In this document: positions 26,217 to 36,172 of the stretch, piece by piece
How positions within the stretch are numbered: the first letter of the stretch is position 1
How the letters are laid out: the number at the start of each line of letters is the position of its first letter
Origin: an uncultured Granulosicoccaceae bacterium
GTDB lineage: Bacteria > Pseudomonadota > Gammaproteobacteria > Granulosicoccales > Granulosicoccaceae
NCBI GenBank assembly: GCA_937920585.1
Contig: CAKZSB010000026.1
Span: 83,561 to 147,560, forward strand
Length of the DNA stretch: 64,000 nucleotides
Direction of reading: 5' to 3'
Translations under genes and position numbers: made by a program
Notes under the pieces: model-generated
The model's input: only the letters and a program-made list of their open reading frames with translations
What the model was told of the DNA's origin: nothing
The model's database searches: none

Positions 26217-27017
26217 CTACACTTGACTATCGACTCGAACCGATACCTCGCCACTGGATAGCCCGGTCACGCCGTTTGGTGTTTCCACCAATAGCCTGCC
26301 GCCTTTATCGATGCCGCGTGCTATGCCGTTTTTGACACTGCCAGCGTCGATTATTGATATGGGCTGGTTGTGTAGAAAGTCGTACTGCGACCAATCGGTC
26401 GCCAGTGTCTGCATGGCGAGGGCGTCAAATTGCATTGCCACAAGGTACAGTTCGGCGGCAATCTGTCCAATCAGCGCGGATCGATCGGGCGGTGTGCCAC
26501 CTAACGCTGCGTAAAGATCGGTGTTGGGCTGATCGATACCGGAGCGCTCTGCCCCCTGCCGGTAGTTAATCCCGATTCCGGCGACGATGACGGTGCCGGA
26601 GGCTTCTGACGCGCCGGTTTCAATGAGAATGCCGGCGAGCTTGCGACCCTGCTGATAGATATCGTTCGGCCACTTGACCATGACATCAGCCAGCTGATGT
26701 CGCCTCAATACACGGCAGACGGCAGCACCGGCCAGCAACGAGAATCCCGCTATTCGCGCGATTGGTTGTGGCACGCGAAGCTGAACCGAGAAGGTGACGC
26801 CACCGACCGGCGTCAGCCATTGTTTGCCACGCCTGCCACGCCCTGCCGTCTGCTGCTCGGTACAGCACAGCGTGAACTCGGGCAATGTTCCACCCTGTTC
26901 AACTAACCAGCTGTTGGTTGACTCAATCGTCTCGAATAGAACGACCTCTGGCGCGTGATTTGCCACTGCCATACAGGCATCTTTGATTGCATCGGCGTTC
27001 AGCGGCGTCATTGACAT
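26217..27017 (-). CDS. birA: Biotin--[acetyl-CoA-carboxylase] ligase
   Basis: BirA attaches biotin to acetyl-CoA carboxylase via biotinyl-AMP. The protein has ESTNSWL, the biotin/AMP loop AGRGRRGKQW, KWPNDIY, the catalytic-site KLAGILIE and GIGINY, with a short C-terminal SH3-like domain ending in GEVSVRVDS. It lacks the N-terminal winged helix of E. coli BirA, so it is a class I, non-repressor ligase. ATG 27017 (266 residues) is chosen; ATG 27011 is equally possible, and the longer frame to 27089 looks spurious. The start region faces the lytic-transglycosylase gene. Confidence 0.92.
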   Translation of the reverse strand: MSMTPLNADAIKDACMAVANHAPEVVLFETIESTNSWLVEQGGTLPEFTLCCTEQQTAGRGRRGKQWLTPVGGVTFSVQLRVPQPIARIAGFSLLAGAAVCRVLRRHQLADVMVKWPNDIYQQGRKLAGILIETGASEASGTVIVAGIGINYRQGAERSGIDQPNTDLYAALGGTPPDRSALIGQIAAELYLVAMQFDALAMQTLATDWSQYDFLHNQPISIIDAGSVKNGIARGIDKGGRLLVETPNGVTGLSSGEVSVRVDSQV

Positions 27018-27148
27018 TCCGGCTCGACCACAATCCGCCTGTTGCGGCTGTAAGGCGGCTTTATCCGTTTTGGACCGAACGCTCTGCATACCGCTGCCAG
27101 ATTATAAAAATACTCTTTCACGTCAGTCATTTAAGCAATCCCAATACT

Positions 27149-27769
27149 GTGAAGATCAAGCTGATTTCAAGCGCGCTTTTACTCGCCATGCTCAACGTTC
27201 CGGCGGCGATAGCCGATCGAACGTACCTGTACCAGGAGTCAGATGGTACGGTCTGGCACACAAACATCAACCCGCGCGCGCAGGATGGCTCCCGATTTAC
27301 GCTGCTTGAGATTCGCGGGCGCGCGCCTGCCGTGGTTTCTTGCAGAGAAACCGAACTCGCCAGGCGAGCTGAGCAATTTGGTGCGCAAATCGAACGCCAC
27401 GCAACGCTGAACGGCGTGGATGCCAATCTGATCAGAGCCTTGATTCGCACAGAATCGTGTTTTGATAACTGGGCGATTTCCGGTGCCGGCGCACAGGGCC
27501 TGATGCAGTTGATGCCGGCGACCGCGCGATCGCTGGGTGCAGAAAATCCCTTTGAATCAGAACAGAACATCGATGCCGGCACGCGCTATCTCGCACGCAT
27601 GCTGCAACGGTTCGATCACGACATCACGCTGGCGCTGGCAGCTTACAACGCCGGGCCCGGGGCAGTACGCAAATACAATGGCGTGCCGCCCTACGCCGAG
27701 ACACAAGCCTACGTTAAAAAGGTGATGGCGCACTATCGTCAGTATGCGATCAGTCAACCCACCCATTGA
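27149..27769 (+). CDS. Lytic transglycosylase with N-terminal DUF4124-like segment
   Basis: From GTG 27149 the 206-residue protein has a signal peptide (SSALLLAMLNVPAAIA), a short DUF4124-like piece (YLYQESDGTVWHTN) and a C-terminal SLT domain: catalytic Glu in RTESCF (about 102), GAQGLMQLMPATA and LALAAYNAGPGAV. It should cleave the MurNAc-GlcNAc bond of peptidoglycan in the periplasm with 1,6-anhydro formation. The open frame extends upstream over the birA start, but only the GTG gives an export signal. Ribosome-binding sequence is weak. Confidence 0.87.
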   Translation: MKIKLISSALLLAMLNVPAAIADRTYLYQESDGTVWHTNINPRAQDGSRFTLLEIRGRAPAVVSCRETELARRAEQFGAQIERHATLNGVDANLIRALIRTESCFDNWAISGAGAQGLMQLMPATARSLGAENPFESEQNIDAGTRYLARMLQRFDHDITLALAAYNAGPGAVRKYNGVPPYAETQAYVKKVMAHYRQYAISQPTH

Positions 27770-27931
27770 TATTGACCGGCTCAACCATACGCTCGGTAAC
27801 TCCGGATGAATCCGGCAACCGGTACCCTATAATAGGCTCCGGTTTCGGTTATTGCATTCCCTGGCGGCCGAGCCAATTGATCGCGAGCCAACACGCTCTT
27901 CACCCTGAAAATTCACTACGATATTTGTTGA

Positions 27932-29593
27932 ATGAACCAAGAAGCTACAGCGCCTGCGGCAAACTTTATCCGCTCGATGATCGAAAAGGATGTGGCTGCC
28001 GGCAAGCACGAGGGGCTGGTTGCGACCCGTTTCCCGCCCGAGCCAAACGGCTATCTTCACATTGGCCATGCAAAATCGATTTGTCTGAATTTCGGCGTGG
28101 CGGCGGAATTTGGCGGCTGGACTAACCTGCGCTTCGACGATACCAACCCCGATAAGGAAAGCGAGGAGTACATGGAGGCGATCAAGCGCGATGTCTCCTG
28201 GCTCGGTTTCGAGTGGAAGTCTCTGTGCAACGCATCTGACTACTTCGATCAACTCTATGACTACGCAGTTTTGCTGGTAAAAAAAGGCGCCGCCTACGTC
28301 GATAGCCTCTCGGCGGAAGAGATTCGCGAGTATCGCGGCAGTTTGACAAAACCCGGAGTCGACAGCCCCTACCGTACCCGCAGCGTGGAGGAAAATCTGG
28401 ACTTGCTGGAGCGGATGAAAAACGGCGAATTCGCTGAGGGCGAGCATATTCTGCGGGCCAAAATCGATATGGCATCGAGCAACATCAATATGCGTGATCC
28501 GGCCATCTACCGGATTAAGAAATCCAGCCATCACCGCACTGGCAACCAATGGAACATCTATCCCCTATACGACTACACCCATTGTCTGTCAGACGCGATC
28601 GAGGGCATTACCCACTCGCTGTGCACCCTCGAATTCGAAGATCACCGACCGCTCTATAACTGGGTGTTAAAACAGATTGATCCGGCCAGCAAGCCCGAGC
28701 AAACCGAATTCGGCCCGCTCAATCTGGAATATTGCATTCTGAGCAAACGCCGTCTGGTGCAACTGGCCGAAGGCGGTTTCGTCGATGGCTGGGATGACCC
28801 GCGCATGCCAACCATCGCCGGTATGCGCCGACGCGGCTTCACGCCGGCTTCTATACGCGACTTCTGCTCACGCATCGGTGTGACTAAAAACGAGGCGCTC
28901 ATTGAATGGAGTGTGCTGGAAAATAGTGTCCGTGAGGATCTGAATCGCAACGCTGAACGACGGCTGGCCGTGCTCGATCCACTCAAGATCACGATCACTA
29001 CTTTGCCCGAGAATCACCGCGAGTTAGTCAACCTGCCCAATCACCCCAACCGTGAGGAACTGGGCACACGAGAGTTGGCCATCACGCGTGAAATGTATAT
29101 CGAGCGTGCGGATTTCGAACAGGAACCACCACCGAAGTTCAAACGACTGGTGCCCGGTGGCGAAGTGCGTTTGCGCAGCGCCTATGTCATTCGCTGTGAC
29201 GAGGTGGTGCTCGACGATGATGGCAAGGTCACCGAACTACGCTGCAGTCACGATCCGGACACACTGGGGCGCAAGCCCGAGGGGCGCAAAGTCAAAGGGG
29301 TGATTCACTGGGTGTCAGCCGCCGATAGTGTGGCAGCAGAGGTGCGGGTCTACGATCATTTGTTCAATCGACCTGACCCGATGGCAGAGGAGAATTTTCT
29401 CGACGCCCTGAACCCTTCTTCGCTGCAGCTATACTCCAATGCGCGTGTCGAGCATCACGTGGCCAGCGCACCGGCAGAGAGCCGGTTCCAGTTCGAACGC
29501 GTCGGATATTTTGTCGTGGACATGAATTTGTCCAGCGCAGAACGCCCGGTGCTGAACCAGGTTGTAGCGCTGCGAGAAAGCAAGACAGCCTGA
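27932..29593 (+). CDS. glnS: Glutaminyl-tRNA synthetase
   Basis: The 553-residue class I synthetase matches E. coli GlnS (554). Seen are the HIGH motif in [14 protein letters not shown] (about 36-49), FDDTNP, the KMSKS variant [18 protein letters not shown] and the C-terminal anticodon-binding beta-barrels ([10 protein letters not shown]). A TATAAT at 27828-27833 could belong to its promoter, but the -35 is poor. Confidence 0.97.
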   Translation: MNQEATAPAANFIRSMIEKDVAAGKHEGLVATRFPPEPNGYLHIGHAKSICLNFGVAAEFGGWTNLRFDDTNPDKESEEYMEAIKRDVSWLGFEWKSLCNASDYFDQLYDYAVLLVKKGAAYVDSLSAEEIREYRGSLTKPGVDSPYRTRSVEENLDLLERMKNGEFAEGEHILRAKIDMASSNINMRDPAIYRIKKSSHHRTGNQWNIYPLYDYTHCLSDAIEGITHSLCTLEFEDHRPLYNWVLKQIDPASKPEQTEFGPLNLEYCILSKRRLVQLAEGGFVDGWDDPRMPTIAGMRRRGFTPASIRDFCSRIGVTKNEALIEWSVLENSVREDLNRNAERRLAVLDPLKITITTLPENHRELVNLPNHPNREELGTRELAITREMYIERADFEQEPPPKFKRLVPGGEVRLRSAYVIRCDEVVLDDDGKVTELRCSHDPDTLGRKPEGRKVKGVIHWVSAADSVAAEVRVYDHLFNRPDPMAEENFLDALNPSSLQLYSNARVEHHVASAPAESRFQFERVGYFVVDMNLSSAERPVLNQVVALRESKTA

Positions 29594-29615
29594 GCGTAGC
29601 CAACAGGAGAGTATC

Positions 29616-30002
29616 GTGGAAAAGCGTGTAACCTTCCCAGTTTTAGTTCTGCTCACAGCAATTGCCGGCGGCTGTGCTGTCCAGCCTACAGATCCAGCTG
29701 ACCCGGACACCGCGTTCGGCAATCAGTTCGGCACCCTAAGATATGAGATAAAACCGGGCGACAACCTGGTGCTGGTGGCTGCAGACATCACCCACGAGCG
29801 TGAAAACTGGCGCCGTATTGCCGATTTTAATCGCATCGACAATCCGGCATCGATCAAGGTGGGACAAGTCATATACATCCCGCGCGACCTCATTCCGCTG
29901 GATAACACTGCGCCGACTCGCGAGGTGGCGGGTCGCCCTTCGGCGACCGTCAGCGCGGTCAAGCCCACCGACACCATTCAGACCGGCCCTTTACCCGAGT
30001 GA
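29616..30002 (+). CDS. LysM-domain lipoprotein
   Basis: The 128-residue product (GTG start, close behind an AGGAG-type site) has a lipoprotein signal (PVLVLLTAIAGGC, acylated Cys about residue 20). A single LysM domain follows (about 42-90: YEIKPGDNLVLVA...NWRRIADFNRID...KVGQVIYIPRDL), a peptidoglycan-binding fold. The tail is Thr/Pro-rich. It is 22 bp after glnS and overlaps the sixA start by four bases. Confidence 0.82.
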   Translation: MEKRVTFPVLVLLTAIAGGCAVQPTDPADPDTAFGNQFGTLRYEIKPGDNLVLVAADITHERENWRRIADFNRIDNPASIKVGQVIYIPRDLIPLDNTAPTREVAGRPSATVSAVKPTDTIQTGPLPE

Positions 30003-30487
30003 AAATCCTGCTACTGGCACGGCATGCCAAATCGAGCTGGAATGCGGGTGCTGCGACAGATTTCGAGCGCCCGTTGAACGACAGAGGCTTGCACGATGCA
30101 CAGATGATGGGCGCGCGACTGGCTGATCGCGCATTAGCACTGGATGAAATTGTCTCCAGCACCGCCAATCGGGCAATCACCACCGCAAGAATGCTCGCCG
30201 ATGGCCTCAATCACAGTAAACCAATCACTCAAACAGCAGATATCTACGAGGCTTCCAGCCAACGAATCCTGCAAACGATCGCCAGTCTGGCCGATGATCA
30301 GCGGCATGTCATGCTGGTAGGACACAACCCCGGCATGAGCAACACCTGCAATACACTGTGTTCAACCGCTGACATCGATATGCCGAGCGGCGCGATTGCC
30401 TGCCTCGAGCTCGATATCGACCAATGGGCTCACCACTACCCGGACTGTGCAACGCTGCGCTGGTACGACTATCCAAAAAAGCGCTGA
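29999..30487 (+). CDS. sixA: SixA-type phosphohistidine phosphatase
   Basis: The 162-residue histidine-phosphatase protein has the catalytic RHAKSSW (about 8-14), FERPLNDRG, and the second His in LVGHNPGMS. SixA removes phosphate from histidine in phosphotransfer domains (ArcB, PTS-Ntr in E. coli). The GTG at 29999 overlaps the stop of the LysM gene (GTGA), implying coupled translation. Confidence 0.87.
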   Translation: MKILLLARHAKSSWNAGAATDFERPLNDRGLHDAQMMGARLADRALALDEIVSSTANRAITTARMLADGLNHSKPITQTADIYEASSQRILQTIASLADDQRHVMLVGHNPGMSNTCNTLCSTADIDMPSGAIACLELDIDQWAHHYPDCATLRWYDYPKKR

Positions 30488-30511
30488 CCCAAGCAGCGCG
30501 AGACCAGCTGG

Positions 30512-30718
30512 CTAGTCGGGATCGACTTTCTCGAGCACGACCGTAGGTGCGTCGCCTCTGCGGTACCACGGTGGCTGGCGCTCCATCTCAACAAAGGCTC
30601 GATCCCGCTTCTCAGCGGAGTCATACCAGCGCATCGAGGACCAGTTTTCGCCCAGCAGATGCGCCGCCGCCATTGTGTCGGTCGACGGCATTGTGACTTT
30701 TATACCGTAATTTTTCAT
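30512..30718 (-). CDS. Small conserved protein of unknown function
   Basis: A 68-residue soluble protein starting MKNYGIKVTMPSTDTM, with central WSSMRWYDSAEKRDRA and PPWYRRGD near the C-terminus. The Trp/Tyr/Arg-rich composition and the clean ATG start look like a real gene; similar short proteins occur in other gammaproteobacteria as far as I recall, but no function is known. It is convergent with sixA, 24 bp apart. Confidence 0.6.
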   Translation of the reverse strand: MKNYGIKVTMPSTDTMAAAHLLGENWSSMRWYDSAEKRDRAFVEMERQPPWYRRGDAPTVVLEKVDPD

Positions 30719-30920
30719 GGCCCGGGGATCAACAGAATCTCAGTATGTTAGGGTTGCAGAAATAGTACCGTAGCCAGGCGTCTGCCGCAGCAACCGAACT
30801 GAGTGCCGCACCTGATGGACTACACAAACGGCGCTTCGCGCCTCGAATTTCTGATTTACCACCTTAAACGCGGCAGCGGTGGATTGTATCCTGTCGCGCG
30901 CGACTTACGGAGAAAAACCC

Positions 30921-31280
30921 ATGATCAATCGCCGCAATGTTTTCAGATTTTTTGCCTCGACAATCGCTGTTACCACCATACTCCTCTCGGCTTGCACGCA
31001 GGAAACGCAAAACAAACTCGGACGCGCTGTGCAGAACTGGACTGGCACAGACGGCGTGCTCGAGATCTACGCCGGCGAAAAGCTGGTGAAACGATTCATG
31101 AAGATTGACAAACTCTCTACTGCAACGGGCACCAATCGGGATGTTGATCGCCCCTACCGCTTCGGCTACGGGGTGCTGGATACCAACCTTAATGGTGAAA
31201 TCGACAGCGGGGAAACCCAGGTATATTTCGAATTCAGCGATTATTCCACTTCATACATTTTCTACGAAGACCCGGCATGA
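30921..31280 (+). CDS. Small lipoprotein of unknown function
   Basis: From ATG 30921 the 119-residue product has an RR-containing N-terminus (MINRRNVFRFF), a hydrophobic core and the lipobox LLSAC, giving an acylated Cys at about residue 25. The mature part (GVLEIYAGEKLVKRFMKIDK... DTNLNGEID) has an Asp/Asn loop recalling a calcium-binding turn. No family recognised. The hairpin and terminator at 31377-31445 lie behind it. Confidence 0.68.
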   Translation: MINRRNVFRFFASTIAVTTILLSACTQETQNKLGRAVQNWTGTDGVLEIYAGEKLVKRFMKIDKLSTATGTNRDVDRPYRFGYGVLDTNLNGEIDSGETQVYFEFSDYSTSYIFYEDPA

Positions 31281-31376
31281 CAGTTCAAACATCTTGTCGG
31301 CAATTGCCTGCGCGGTAACCGAATTGAAGGCCAGCACACTTGATTTATAACGGAAAAGGTCTAAAACATACGGTTA

Positions 31377-31401
31377 CGTGATCGGGTGATCACCCATCAC
31401 G
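31377..31401. repeat. Near-perfect palindrome before a terminator
   Basis: CGTGATCGGGTGA and TCACCCATCACG form a 12-bp inverted repeat with a single extra base in the left arm and no loop beyond the shared centre. It lies about 100 bp after the lipoprotein stop and just before an intrinsic terminator, and could be an operator-like site or cruciform. Confidence 0.6.
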
Positions 31402-31416
31402 TTCTCACCCCCAATC

Positions 31417-31445
31417 GGGCCCGTTCTTGCGGGCCCTCTTTTTTT
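31417..31445 (+). terminator. Intrinsic terminator after the lipoprotein gene
   Basis: GGGCCCG / CGGGCCC stem with a TTCTTG loop followed by TCTTTTTTT: a textbook plus-strand rho-independent terminator ending the 30921-31280 transcript ahead of ibaG. Confidence 0.92.
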
Positions 31446-31516
31446 ACCTGATACCTGGCGCGCCGCGCACGGTTCATCAGTTATAATCCGTCGTTTACCC
31501 TGCGGAGAATCAGCGC

Positions 31517-31759
31517 ATGAGAATGGATTTTTTCAGCGACCAGATCGAAAAATCCATTGCCGGATCAAAGGCAGACGTCAGTGGCGATGGCAGCAAATTC
31601 GAGGCACTGGTCATCAGCGATGAATTCGACGGTCTGAGCCCGCTGAAGCGCCACAAAATGATCTACGCAGTGCTTGATGAACACATCAAGAGTGGCGCCA
31701 TACACGCCTTGACGATCAAGGCCTACACTGCCGCAGAATGGCAGCAAAAACAGGCCTGA
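31517..31759 (+). CDS. ibaG: BolA-family protein IbaG
   Basis: The 80-residue protein has the BolA fold signature: EALVISDEFDGLSPLKRHKMIYAVL (with the conserved His used in Fe-S sharing with monothiol glutaredoxins) and AIHALTIKAYT. Its acidic central strand and short length fit IbaG rather than BolA. IbaG pairs with Grx4; grxD is in this window. A TATAAT occurs at 31482-31487, just after the upstream terminator, and may be its -10. Confidence 0.88.
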   Translation: MRMDFFSDQIEKSIAGSKADVSGDGSKFEALVISDEFDGLSPLKRHKMIYAVLDEHIKSGAIHALTIKAYTAAEWQQKQA

Positions 31760-31871
31760 ACAGCCGACGACGGCAACTTAAAATGTGTCCACAAGCGGCT
31801 GTTCTCGGCTCAGACTACGGACACATTGTGTACACTGCCTGACGCTATTCGGCCGTCGGTGATCGCTTCCA

Positions 31872-32663
31872 ATGCACGATAACTCCCATCAGCACAAGGC
31901 AGACGCCTGGCTTGACCAGATTGGCGAGCAGATCAATGCCATCGACTGGTCACAACTGGTGCGTAGCCGATACACACTGCACTGCCGGATGCTGCGCAAT
32001 CGCGCGACCCTGCTGTACCCGGCGAATTTGTGGCACACCGATGCACGCGCATTCGAATGGTTGCAGGCCTGCGCGATAGCAAACAAAATGCAACTGCGTG
32101 AATCGAGTGAAAGTGAGGGGCCGGCAAAAGATTTCGCACCTCAGGGCGTATCGACCCTGGGCCTGCATATGCTGCTCTACCCCCATGATCCGGGCCACAA
32201 CGCCGACCCTGCCCTCCAAAACGGCGCTCCCGGCTGTGATATTGCCGCCGTGGTGAGGCTGGCACAACTGGCCCGAAAACAGGGGCGCTGCACCAGCGGT
32301 TCTTCGAATGCCCTGCTTCAAACCAATGCCGATGACATTCTAATTTACAGCTGCAACGTAGTCAGTGCTGCAAGCTCTCGTGTTCTGGAGTACTTCGCTG
32401 GCCAGCAAACGCAGGTTGTCAGCTACTCCGTTTGCGACGAGCAGTACGTCGATGTATTGCTCGGCGGCGGTGAGCCCTCAGCCGCACTGACCCATCCGAT
32501 TTCACGCATGATAGGCCATCGCATCGAGCTGGAAATTTTCGCCGAATCAGGTAAGCCTGCGATCGGACTATTGCGCGCCTCATACAGCCGGCCTTTGGCC
32601 ATCTTGCCCAATCTTCAATCCTCTCAGAATCAAGCGCCTGCAACGGCATTGTCACCCGCCTGA
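31872..32663 (+). CDS. Protein of unknown function
   Basis: A 263-residue protein that I cannot place. It has a His-rich N-terminus (MHDNSHQHK), several Cys scattered through the middle, a long Ala-rich segment, and the motif LLGGGEPSAALTHPISRM near 200-217. No signal peptide or membrane helix is obvious. The frame is intact, with ordinary codon use, between ibaG and uup on the same strand (gap of 32 bp to uup), so a real gene is likely. Confidence 0.6.
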   Translation: MHDNSHQHKADAWLDQIGEQINAIDWSQLVRSRYTLHCRMLRNRATLLYPANLWHTDARAFEWLQACAIANKMQLRESSESEGPAKDFAPQGVSTLGLHMLLYPHDPGHNADPALQNGAPGCDIAAVVRLAQLARKQGRCTSGSSNALLQTNADDILIYSCNVVSAASSRVLEYFAGQQTQVVSYSVCDEQYVDVLLGGGEPSAALTHPISRMIGHRIELEIFAESGKPAIGLLRASYSRPLAILPNLQSSQNQAPATALSPA

Positions 32664-32695
32664 AGCACTAACAGGCCCTTTTCGGACATCTGTCA

Positions 32696-34537
32696 ATGGC
32701 ACTAATCCGCATGCGCGCCGTCCATCTTTCCTATGGCCCGCAAACCCTGCTCGACAGTGTCGATCTGACCATCGAATCCGGTGAAAAAATCGCCGTCGTC
32801 GGACGCAACGGCGAAGGCAAATCGACACTGTTGAAACTCATCGCCGGCGACGTCCAGGCAGACAGCGGCGAGATAGTGATTCGCGATGGCACCCGCATCG
32901 GTCGGCTGCAACAGGAAGTGCCAGGCACCACCGATAACCGCACCGTTTTCGAAATTGCAGCCGATGGACTTGATCCAGAAACCGCTGCGTCGGCTGTGGC
33001 CACACGCGATGCAGAGGGATCGGTAGAGAGCGCCGATGCGTGGCGTGCCGCCGCGGAGATCAGTAACGTCATATCCCGTTTGCAACTGGATCCGGATGCC
33101 ACCATCGACTCGTTGTCGGGCGGCCAGAAACGTCGCGCCATGCTGGCTCGCGCACTGGCGGGACAACCCGACTTGCTGCTAATGGACGAACCGACAAACC
33201 ATCTCGATGTCGAAGCGATTCTGTGGCTCGAAGGATTTTTGAAGAAGCTTCAAATCGCTTTGATCCTTGTCAGCCACGATCGACAGCTCGTTCGCAATAT
33301 CGCCAACCGAATAATCGATATCGATCGCGGCCGCGTGACAAGCTGGAACCATACCTACGATCGCTTCCTCGAGGCTCGCCAGCAGGCACTGGAAAATGAG
33401 GAGCGCCAGAACCAGCTGTTCGATAAAAAACTGCAGCAGGAAGAAACATGGATCAGGCAGGGCATCAAAGCTCGACGAACGCGCAATGAAGGCCGTGTCA
33501 GAGCGCTGAAAAAGCTGCGCCAGGAACGCGCACAAAGGCGTGAACAGACCGGCAACGCCAACCTGAAACTACAAAGCGGAGACCGGTCGGGCAAGATTGT
33601 GTTCGAGCTGAAAGATGTTCAATTCAGTCATGCTGATCAGCAGCCCATCGTAAAACGCTTTTCGTGCACGATCATGCGCGGCGATAAAATCGCCATCATT
33701 GGTCCGAATGGCAGCGGAAAAACCACGCTCGTCAAACTGATCCTCGATCAGCTGCAACCCGACAGTGGCACGGTAACTCAGGGTACCAACCTGAAAATCG
33801 CCTATTTCGATCAGCTCAGACAACAACTCGACGAGAATCGAACCGCAGCGGACAACGTATCGGAAGGCGCTGACTTCATCGAAGTATTTGGCGAGCGAAA
33901 ACACATCATGGGGTATATGCAGGACTTCCTGTTTGCACCGGAACGTGCACGCGCACCAATCAACAAGTTATCGGGTGGTGAGCGCAATCGTCTTTTGCTG
34001 GCAAAATTATTCACCAAACCCGCCAATTTGCTGGTGCTGGATGAACCGACCAACGATCTCGATGTTGAAACCCTGGAGTTGCTGGAACACACCATCGCCG
34101 AGTTCTCAGGCACGGTACTTCTCGTTAGTCACGACCGCGAATTCATTAACAATATCGCGACGAGCACACTGGTGCTCGATGGCAAGGGCGGGATCGAGGA
34201 GTATGTTGGCGGCTACGAAGACTATCTGAATCAGGTGTCACACGCTGAAAAGAACGTCCAGCCGGCGGAAAAGAAAACCGCATCGAAAGCCAAACCTTCA
34301 GCGCCCGCTGTCAAGGCAAAGTTATCGTACAAGCTGCAGCGCGAACTCGATGCACTGCCCAATCAGATCGAGAAAATCGAGGAAGAAAAGGACGCGCTCG
34401 CGTTACAGCTGTCAGACCCTGCTACCTATCAACTGCCCGCACCTGAACAGGCATCTTTGCAGGACAAATTCAGGCAAATGGAAACAGATCTGAAGACAGC
34501 CTATGACCGCTGGGACGAACTGGAGGCAATGGGTTAG
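32696..34537 (+). CDS. uup: ABC-F family ATPase Uup
   Basis: The 613-residue protein has two ABC domains without membrane segments: Walker A GRNGEGKS (about 37-44) and GPNGSGKTT (about 340), signatures LSGGQKRR and LSGGERNR, Walker B motifs MDEPTNHLD and LDEPTNDLD. A charged linker and a C-terminal coiled coil (about 540-613, starting KLSYKLQRELD) are typical of Uup, which acts on ribosomes/DNA structure and suppresses transposon precise excision in E. coli. Its end overlaps that of gpmI by four bases. Confidence 0.9.
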   Translation: MALIRMRAVHLSYGPQTLLDSVDLTIESGEKIAVVGRNGEGKSTLLKLIAGDVQADSGEIVIRDGTRIGRLQQEVPGTTDNRTVFEIAADGLDPETAASAVATRDAEGSVESADAWRAAAEISNVISRLQLDPDATIDSLSGGQKRRAMLARALAGQPDLLLMDEPTNHLDVEAILWLEGFLKKLQIALILVSHDRQLVRNIANRIIDIDRGRVTSWNHTYDRFLEARQQALENEERQNQLFDKKLQQEETWIRQGIKARRTRNEGRVRALKKLRQERAQRREQTGNANLKLQSGDRSGKIVFELKDVQFSHADQQPIVKRFSCTIMRGDKIAIIGPNGSGKTTLVKLILDQLQPDSGTVTQGTNLKIAYFDQLRQQLDENRTAADNVSEGADFIEVFGERKHIMGYMQDFLFAPERARAPINKLSGGERNRLLLAKLFTKPANLLVLDEPTNDLDVETLELLEHTIAEFSGTVLLVSHDREFINNIATSTLVLDGKGGIEEYVGGYEDYLNQVSHAEKNVQPAEKKTASKAKPSAPAVKAKLSYKLQRELDALPNQIEKIEEEKDALALQLSDPATYQLPAPEQASLQDKFRQMETDLKTAYDRWDELEAMG

Positions 34538-36081
34538 CCTTCAGCACGTTCGGCGAGTAACAACGATTGGCCCGTCATGGTGGCGGGCTGCTCAATACCC
34601 ATCAATTGCAGCACCGTGGGCGCAATCGCCGACAAACCAAAACCGTTGGCCAGTTGCCAGGGCGTTTTGTCTTTGATCATGCAGGCAACCGGAAAAGTGG
34701 TGTGTTGAGTGTGTGGTACACCACTGACCGGATCAACCAGCATGTCGGCATTGCCGTGATCGGCTGTCAGGATCACTGAATAACCAGCCACGTTGGCGGC
34801 CTCGACCAACTCTCCAACGACACCATCCACCACCTCTACTGCTTTGATGACGGCCTCCGGCACTCCGGTGTGACCGACCATATCACCGTTGGCAAGATTA
34901 ACCACAATAAAACCATAGCGGTTGGCCTGTAACGCGGCTAGCACCGAGTCACGCACTTCATACGCGCTCATCTCGGGCATCAGATCGTAGGTTTCTACCT
35001 TTGGCGACGGTGACAAACCACGGTCCTCCTGTTCAAAAGGCTGCTCGCGCCCGCCGTTGAAAAAGAAGGTTACATGGGGATATTTTTCGGTTTCAGCCGC
35101 ATGAAATTGCGCCACGTTCGCATCGCGAATAGCAGCACCAAGCGTTTGCTCAGGTTTATCCTTGGCAAATGCAACAGGACAATCGAAGCTGTCGTGATAG
35201 TGGGTCATGGTAACCAGCGACACCGGCTGAAATGCCGGGCGTTCAAAATGTGCAAAGGCCGGATCGATAAGCGCCATGGCCAGTTCTCGCGGGCGATCGT
35301 TGCGGAAATTGAAAAACACCGCATGACTTTGCCCGGCGAGTGTATGCCCGCCTTCGATTACGGTCGGCTTTACGAATTCATCGGTCTCGCCACGGGCCCA
35401 CGCAGCCTCGATCGCCTCCCGGGCTGACTTGGCGCGCCCACCTACTCCATTTACCATTGCCTGCCAGGCCTGTTCGACTCGCTCCCAACGATTGTCACGG
35501 TCCATCGCAAAATAGCGACCGCTCACCGAGGCGATGGTGCCACTGGCCGCTTTCAGGGCAGGTTCGATTTCATCGAGGTAACGTGTGGCACATTGTGGTG
35601 CCGTGTCGCGCCCGTCTGTAATCATGTGCAGCACCGGCACGACATTGTGTTGCTGACAACAGCTAATCAGCGCCAGCACATGATCGAGATGGCTATGCAC
35701 TCCCCCATCGGAAACCAGACCGATCAAATGCAGTGGCTCGCCAGCTGCAGCAGCTGCCCGACACGCACCGGAAATCGCAGGATTGGCCGAAAAGCTGCCG
35801 TCGCGGATCGACTCATTGATCACAACCAGATCCTGTCGAAGGATCGCACCACAGCCAATCGTTAGATGGCCCACCTCTGAGTTGCCCATCTGCCCGTCAG
35901 GCAATCCCACGGCCGCACCCGATGCCTCCAGCACGGTGACCGGGTTACTGGCAAAAAGCTGGTCGAGATTCGGCGTAGCTGCCATCGCCACAGCGTTATT
36001 CAGCGGCGATGGATTCAGACCGATGCCATCCATAATGACCAGCAATACGGGCTGGCGGGGCGCTAGAGATTGGTTTTGCAT
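34534..36081 (-). CDS. gpmI: 2,3-bisphosphoglycerate-independent phosphoglycerate mutase
   Basis: GpmI interconverts 3- and 2-phosphoglycerate using Mn. The 515-residue product has LLVIMDGIG (metal Asp), the catalytic Ser in MGNSEVGH, HLIGLVSDGGVHSH, DGRDT, FNFRNDR and VILTADHGNAD. Length equals the family norm. It lies downstream of the tat operon on the same strand (92-bp gap, with a structured stretch at about 36126-36162). Confidence 0.97.
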   Translation of the reverse strand: MQNQSLAPRQPVLLVIMDGIGLNPSPLNNAVAMAATPNLDQLFASNPVTVLEASGAAVGLPDGQMGNSEVGHLTIGCGAILRQDLVVINESIRDGSFSANPAISGACRAAAAAGEPLHLIGLVSDGGVHSHLDHVLALISCCQQHNVVPVLHMITDGRDTAPQCATRYLDEIEPALKAASGTIASVSGRYFAMDRDNRWERVEQAWQAMVNGVGGRAKSAREAIEAAWARGETDEFVKPTVIEGGHTLAGQSHAVFFNFRNDRPRELAMALIDPAFAHFERPAFQPVSLVTMTHYHDSFDCPVAFAKDKPEQTLGAAIRDANVAQFHAAETEKYPHVTFFFNGGREQPFEQEDRGLSPSPKVETYDLMPEMSAYEVRDSVLAALQANRYGFIVVNLANGDMVGHTGVPEAVIKAVEVVDGVVGELVEAANVAGYSVILTADHGNADMLVDPVSGVPHTQHTTFPVACMIKDKTPWQLANGFGLSAIAPTVLQLMGIEQPATMTGQSLLLAERAEG

Positions 36082-36172
36082 AGATACGGTTTTGTCCGGG
36101 ACCGGATCAGCACTAGCAACGATCAGACCTTGACTGCCGGCACATGGTCGGTGCTGTCAGGGCGTCGTGGGC

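Noticed and set aside
27828..27833. TATAAT upstream of glnS as promoter
   Set aside because: No acceptable -35 at 16-18 bp, so kept only as a remark in the glnS entry.
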